A stretch of DNA of 64,000 bases from Phallus indusiatus (lineage: Eukaryota > Basidiomycota > Agaricomycetes > Phallales > Phallaceae). A model generated the notes under the pieces. The model searched no databases, was not told the DNA's origin, and saw only the letters and a program-made list of their open reading frames with translations. Below, in pieces: positions 59,492 to 64,000 of the stretch. The position numbers were made by a program, and so were the translations under genes. Each line of letters begins with the position of its first letter. Position 1 is the stretch's first letter. The stretch covers positions 558,001-622,000 of the forward strand of contig JAQFWX010000021.1 in the NCBI GenBank assembly GCA_027605045.1. Reading direction: 5' to 3'.

Positions 59492-60007
59492 ATGTAATGA
59501 CACGCGAATTATATTTTCTATAATGTATTGATTTCCTTCTTTTTTTTTCATCTTTTTCTTTTTGTTTGGTAGGAATATTCCCCTTTTAGGTAATGATACC
59601 ATCAATTATTTCCCGGGATGGACTACGTGTATAATAGATTCTTAGTACTATGACAAGGACAATAAGTTATGCGTTAAGCGCCCGGCGCGATTGAATCCCA
59701 TTGTCCCTTCTTCCTGTCAACTTACGCGGAATCATGCATGAGGAACAAGACAATAGACAAGTTTACAAAGCGGTGCTATATTGTTCTAAAAACGGTCCAA
59801 TGTTGTATGTTTATATAAATTCCCGCATTTTTCACTACCCCCCCTTCACTGTAGAGCTTCTTCCCTCCCTCCCTTCCTTCCAGTTCCTACTCTTTTTTCT
59901 TCAAGTGTCTGCGACACTGAACCATATATTTCACAGTCTTTGACCCCCACATTGCATCTCACTAAAAACTAAATCTCCATTTATAAATCTTATCTCACGA
60001 CTCAGAA
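59492..60007. other. Intergenic region, no gene seen
   Basis: This is the promoter of the next gene. It has a CT-rich tract (ccctccctcccttccttcc, near 59863-59881). Nothing coding is seen. Confidence 0.5.
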
Positions 60008-61214
60008 ATGTTGCCTCCTCGTGGATAGTAAGCATGATCGACTCTCGGATTTAGCTATATATCTCATTTGGTTGCCTCTAGTCTATTCATCATCCTTAAT
60101 ATCATTCGTGCTTTAAGCATCATTGGTCTTCTTCTCGTCTTTTCTTCAAATGGTACGCGCTATTCGCTTGGGAATATCTGATTCATATGAGCTGATTGAT
60201 TATTTCTCCTCTTTCATCTAGTTGTTGTTCTGGCCGATGACATCAAAGCCGTTAATCGATTCGTTGCAGAGGGATCGAACCATATGGAAATGGTTGGTTC
60301 TAATGGAACTGTTGTTGACTGTGATTTAGACTACATCGAGTGCGTTTTTTACTTAACAGTTTTCTAATCGTATCATTGACATTTCTCTCTCCCACAGGGG
60401 CAGCACTGTTCCTAATCAACCTGCGGGTGTATTTTGGGCCGTTGTCAACCGCCTTCTCATTCTATTCCAAGTTGTGGTCTTGATCTTGTCCGAGATGAAC
60501 TGGCCCCAAACTTTCTTTACCAACTATTTCCCAGTTCTGGGGAAGGACTTTGGGCTTGGAGCTTTGGGTATCTTCGAATGCTTGTACGTGCTTTTCCTTG
60601 TTTGTATTGGGCCTAAGTTGAAGGCGGACATTCATTGTATCTTTGCAGGATCGGCGCTGCTGTCCTTTCTCATCATGTCGAAACATTTGCTATGGTCTCT
60701 GCGTTCTTTTTATTCTCAGTCGGATGTGTAAACATCTTCATGGTATGAGAAATTTGAGTTTCTGGATTGATTGGTGCATTACTGATAATTATCGTAGGGT
60801 CTCTTGTTCCGCGGAAAGGGCAGATACAAGCGTTCCTTCACTGCTTGGAAAGAAAGCAAGCCCATTCTTCCTAGCGTTTCGGACATCACCCCTCCCACTA
60901 TTATCTCGACTGGTAAAACATTGTTCTCAGGCCAACCTTCTGGTGTGTCTGAGATGGGCGAAAAGTCCAGGATGGGCTTCGGCCGCCAGCTTGAGAATTA
61001 TGGATTTGGCACCAAAGGGGAAAAGGCCGCTGGTCTAAAAGGTCACTTTTTTTGTTCTTTTGACTAAATATGTGTATGCTAACTGTACATGCCAGGTTTC
61101 TTGATTACCAAGCCTTTAGAGACTCTTCCACGATATGCCGCCAAGACTCACGAGACGGGTGAGACATCCCGCTCAGCTTCACCCACTTTCACTTCCAGTG
61201 CAACGGCTGTATAA
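60008..61214 (+). CDS. Four-helix membrane protein of unknown function (DUF7598-like)
   Basis: Exons 60008-60027, 60082-60152, 60222-60339, 60398-60583, 60649-60742, 60798-61041 and 61096-61214 give 283 residues. Four hydrophobic helices are clear: FIILNIIRALSIIGLLLVFS, NRLLILFQVVVLILSEM, DFGLGALGIFECLIGAAVLS and TFAMVSAFFLFSVGCVNIFM. A lumenal loop between helices 1 and 2 has DDIKAVNRFVAE and a possible N-glycosylation site (NGT). The C-terminal 110 residues are a Ser/Gly/Lys-rich tail. I know this layout from Agaricomycete proteins placed in a domain of unknown function; the DUF7598 label is from memory. No function can be inferred. Confidence 0.75.
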
Positions 61215-61499
61215 AGATTTTACGACTCGACTCAGTTTTACGCCAGCGTCAGACAAACGTCGAGAAAAGGCATGGACCTTTCTTACGCTCTCTTATGGAT
61301 ATACGTGCCTTTTGACACGTGCAGTTGAGATTTCTATTGTACCATAGCTGTTGTAGCGTTAGTCTAGATAGAATACAAATTTATCTAATAATCTCACCTT
61401 ATGATGTGCTCTCAGTTGAAACAGCAAATTCTAGTGATTCGATGTTTCTGCATTCAACCACTGTCTATGAAAAAGTAGAGTGGAGCTTGAAGCTTGAAC
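61215..61499. other. Intergenic region
   Basis: The 3' flank of the membrane-protein gene. No gene is seen. Confidence 0.4.
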
Positions 61500-62402
61500 A
61501 GTGAATCAACGACTAGCCTAACAATGAACTGGAATCCGGGGGCTACATAGTCGTCCACAAAAGAGAACTTCCGTCCCCTTCGAAACTTCGCTAGGGGACA
61601 TTGTATAATGGACCTCGAAGTAAAATGCATGTCCAAAACTTTGTCGAAACTTCCTAAAATTATGCAAGATCTACTATTACAATTTCAACACCTTCAATGG
61701 TAACGTTTTCTTATTACATTTACTACTCGCTGTCAGTTGTAGCTTGATTTACTCATTGATTTACCGGTTTCGACAGACCTTTTGGCACAAACTGGTGATC
61801 CTACTGTTACTGGGTCGCGCGGTCGGTGCATCGACGCAATAATAAATTCAACCGCTCGTTACTTTATTCCAGAGCTCGTTCCTCCAATGGGGTATTGTAT
61901 GGATTCTTCCCAGTCGTCGGTCTCGTCAGTGGTGGTATATGCAACGTCCTCGGTCCTCCTCTTGCACATGTTGGAAGGGGAACTGTGTCAATGGCTGTCG
62001 CCCCCAGCGCGGAGGGCAAAAATGGTGGAGGCAGGGTTAGCCAATTCTTCGTAACACTAAGGAGAAAACATCGAGTATCTTGATAAACATGCTGTTTTTG
62101 GTCATATCGTAAAGGGGCTTGATACTCTTGAAAAGCTGAACTAAGTCTTCACCAATTAAGATGGAATCGTATTTTCCATGTCGTCATTCTTGGTTTGTCA
62201 TCTTATAACATATTCGAAAGTCTTCCAGTATCTGAGAATTTGTCTGCAGACGATCCATTCCCTTATCCTGAAGGACTTGTAGTACCAGCGGAAGAACCGA
62301 CCAAAATTCCTGACAACCCCAAGGATGAAGGACCCTGGAGGAACTGCCGAAGGAAGAGGCTGAAAGAGAGAGACGAAAAACAGGAAGATGGGAACAGGTA
62401 CT
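61500..62402 (+). pseudogene. Decayed cyclophilin, PPIL2/CYC4-like
   Basis: Pieces of a cyclophilin of the PPIL2 (U-box spliceosomal) type occur in order but in shifting frames: DLEVKC (61608-61625), CPKLCRNFLKLCKIYYYN (61627-61680), LAQTGDPTVTGSRG (61779-61820), ELVPP (61874-61888), VGRGTVSMA (61973-62000), SQFFVTLR (62038-62064), and EYLDKHAVFGHIVKGLDTLE (62070-62133). In intact relatives these correspond to TPKTCENF, GGDPTGTG, GRGxLSMAN, SQFFIT and LDKKHTIFG-VV-G-LDTL. The catalytic arginine region (FHR) is not found, the U-box is absent, and stops interrupt the frames, so it is probably not functional. The last frame (62195-62402) is charged and may be its former tail. Confidence 0.6.
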
Positions 62403-63250
62403 GACTTAACCTATATAATTAGATTCCGTCAACTCTCATATATGTGGCGTCAGGCTTATTTCAAAATGCAAAACGTCCTCATTGACGACCGACGAATAGA
62501 GTGGTACGCATAAGAAGGACATAGAGGTAATGTAAGAACGCGATCCGCTTGACAATCGGATGCCCTCAAAACCAAGGTCCAACTTATCGCGCTGCATGGT
62601 ACAGTATCCACATTTTCACAGGCGAGTCAAACGACCATTGCCATGAGACTGTACTGTCGAAGTCGGTCCACGAACGCATCCACAACGAAAAAACTCGTTT
62701 TCGACATCCAGCAGAGACTTAGACCACGTTAGGATTTAATTTTGAATGAAGAGCATCTAGCTGTTGATTGATAAACTCTACCTGTAATCGTGTTGTACGT
62801 GAAGTGTGAATGAAATGGACTTGATCTGATTTTGGGATTTGATTCTGCATCCTGGCACCTACAGCATGCGTGTCTTTTGATTTGCTTCTCTCACGATATC
62901 GTGATGACAATCTAGACCCTGAATGTGTGTGTGGACAATGATCAAGCTTTTGAGCATGCAGGTGTGCACATAATAGCGCTCTATAGTAGTGTGGTTCGGA
63001 GTTTGAATGTTGGCCTCTTTGTGTGCAGGGGAACGTAGCCGCGTCTAAAGACAGCCGAAACTCTTTGTCCTCCCCGCATTCTTTTGTGCGTTGTGCTCTG
63101 TTTTGTTCCTATATAAAATGTCGCACGGAAATGTTCTTTCGAGGTCGTTATCTTTTCCTTCACATCGACTTTTAGGCAGGCCCCCTCTCTAATAACCTTT
63201 TATCTTTCAACTCCCTGGCGGAATTCTCACTTCTTCGAAAATAAATAACA
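62403..63250. other. Intergenic region, no gene seen
   Basis: No supported gene lies between the decayed cyclophilin and the next gene. T/C-rich tracts occur just upstream of 63251. Confidence 0.5.
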
Positions 63251-63744
63251 ATGATTTCCCAACCAAACTGCAATTCGCTGCTGAACCAAACCCTTCCGCC
63301 TCTACGAACTTTGTTTCCTGATTCCGTCTTCAAGCCAGCTGCCGATCAATGTCAGTCATTTGTACCACTCAAGCCGAAGCAGTGCAAGGTAAATGCCCCG
63401 TAGTTGCGACCAGTTTATCCTAAGTCTGACCAGTCTTTCAATTTCAGGAGTCAATACCTGCCTTGGGCTTACCGTCGTCCTTCGCGAATCGCACCACTCC
63501 AAGTCGTCGGGTCTCACGCTCCTCCAACTCTTCCACCCCTCCGCTCTCATTTTCCCCTTCCCCTTCGCCCCGACCTTCCCCTAATCCCGAGTTCCGTTTG
63601 GTACCATGCCCATTGAATCAAGCCGACGTTGTGATTTCCCATTCCAGCAGCACCTCCGCCGCTATTCTCGTCGGTCCAGCCATGCAGCGCGCTATCAAGC
63701 AAGATCGTAAAATTCATCCGTACCGTGTTATACGAAAACAATGA
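63251..63744 (+). CDS. Small basic Ser/Pro-rich protein of unknown function
   Basis: Exons 63251-63388 and 63448-63744 join cleanly (aag|gta, ttcag|gag) to give 144 residues. The middle is Ser/Pro/Arg-rich and disordered (TPSRRVSRSSNSSTPPLSF). The C-terminus is more ordered (SSTSAAILVGPAMQRAIKQD, then RKIHPYRVIRKQ), and that end is likely the conserved part. I do not recognise the family. The open frame, the consensus splice sites and a T-rich leader support coding. Confidence 0.65.
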
Positions 63745-64000
63745 GGCAAAGTCACCCCTACGACATTACGACATTCTATACCACTACATGCATATATGCG
63801 CCCATCATTAATGCAGTGTATTTTTATATCACTCTCTCACTGTTTTATTCCCCGTTCTTTCTTTCCGAAAAAAAGAACCATTGTATCTGTTAGACATTGT
63901 TGTTGTCTCTTCTTCATGAAACAAAAATGTAATTCTTATACGTATAATAACGATTTGCCTGTGACGCACTACTTCGAGTTCTAAGCGCTTCAACTACTAG
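63745..64000. other. 3' flank to window end
   Basis: AT-rich sequence after the last stop codon. No further gene starts before the edge. Confidence 0.5.

Overview
This is a nuclear window from an intron-rich fungus, most likely a basidiomycete of the Agaricomycetes. Evidence for this is the dense GT-AG introns of about 50-70 nt, many exons under 25 nt, compact intergenic regions, and fungal versions of conserved eukaryotic genes (for example an HDEL-terminated LHS1/HYOU1 chaperone, mitochondrial IleRS, RPA49, SET2 and an Ish1/Msc1-type protein). I found no tRNA, rRNA, CRISPR array or intact transposon. Exon coordinates were joined by hand from splice sites, reading phase and remembered protein-family patterns; nothing was aligned or searched.

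Layout. 1-9157: 3' end of a DAHP synthase, a LAMTOR5-like roadblock protein, a two-LIM protein, malate dehydrogenase, MCM10 (minus strand) and TIM10. 9158-14768: a Cys-rich unknown and a single-pass membrane protein (both minus), then an SR-type RRM splicing factor. 15158-24484: mitochondrial IleRS, a RING-CH membrane E3 ligase and eIF2-gamma (minus). 24679-30030: a PPR-like protein, a PP28/PDAP1 protein (minus) and a PIN-like carrier (minus). 30494-35855: a 2-oxoglutarate oxygenase, an EI24/RRT8-like membrane protein and a seven-repeat Ish1/Msc1 protein. 36300-39365: an unstable island of divergent HNH-type nuclease remnants and partial duplications. 39376-46316: an RKM5-like methyltransferase (minus), LHS1, RNase T2 (minus) and NDUFA6 (minus). 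46829-50191: a 33-residue CaaX peptide gene, an unknown, and RPA49 (all minus). 50508-63744: SET2, a MUN/C2 Unc13-like protein, a membrane protein, a decayed cyclophilin, and a small unknown.

Most genes are housekeeping and share no single pathway, but themes recur: translation (IleRS, eIF2-gamma), mitochondrial biogenesis (TIM10, NDUFA6, PPR-like), transcription and chromatin (RPA49, SET2, MCM10), and secretory or membrane functions (LHS1, MUN/C2, RING-CH, carrier).

The most unusual items are the tiny CaaX gene, which resembles a basidiomycete lipopeptide-pheromone precursor; the HNH duplication island; and a pattern in which three conserved genes (LIM, SR protein, Ish1) each need one or two net -1 frame changes to read through. 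That pattern suggests homopolymer deletions in the assembly or recent mutation.
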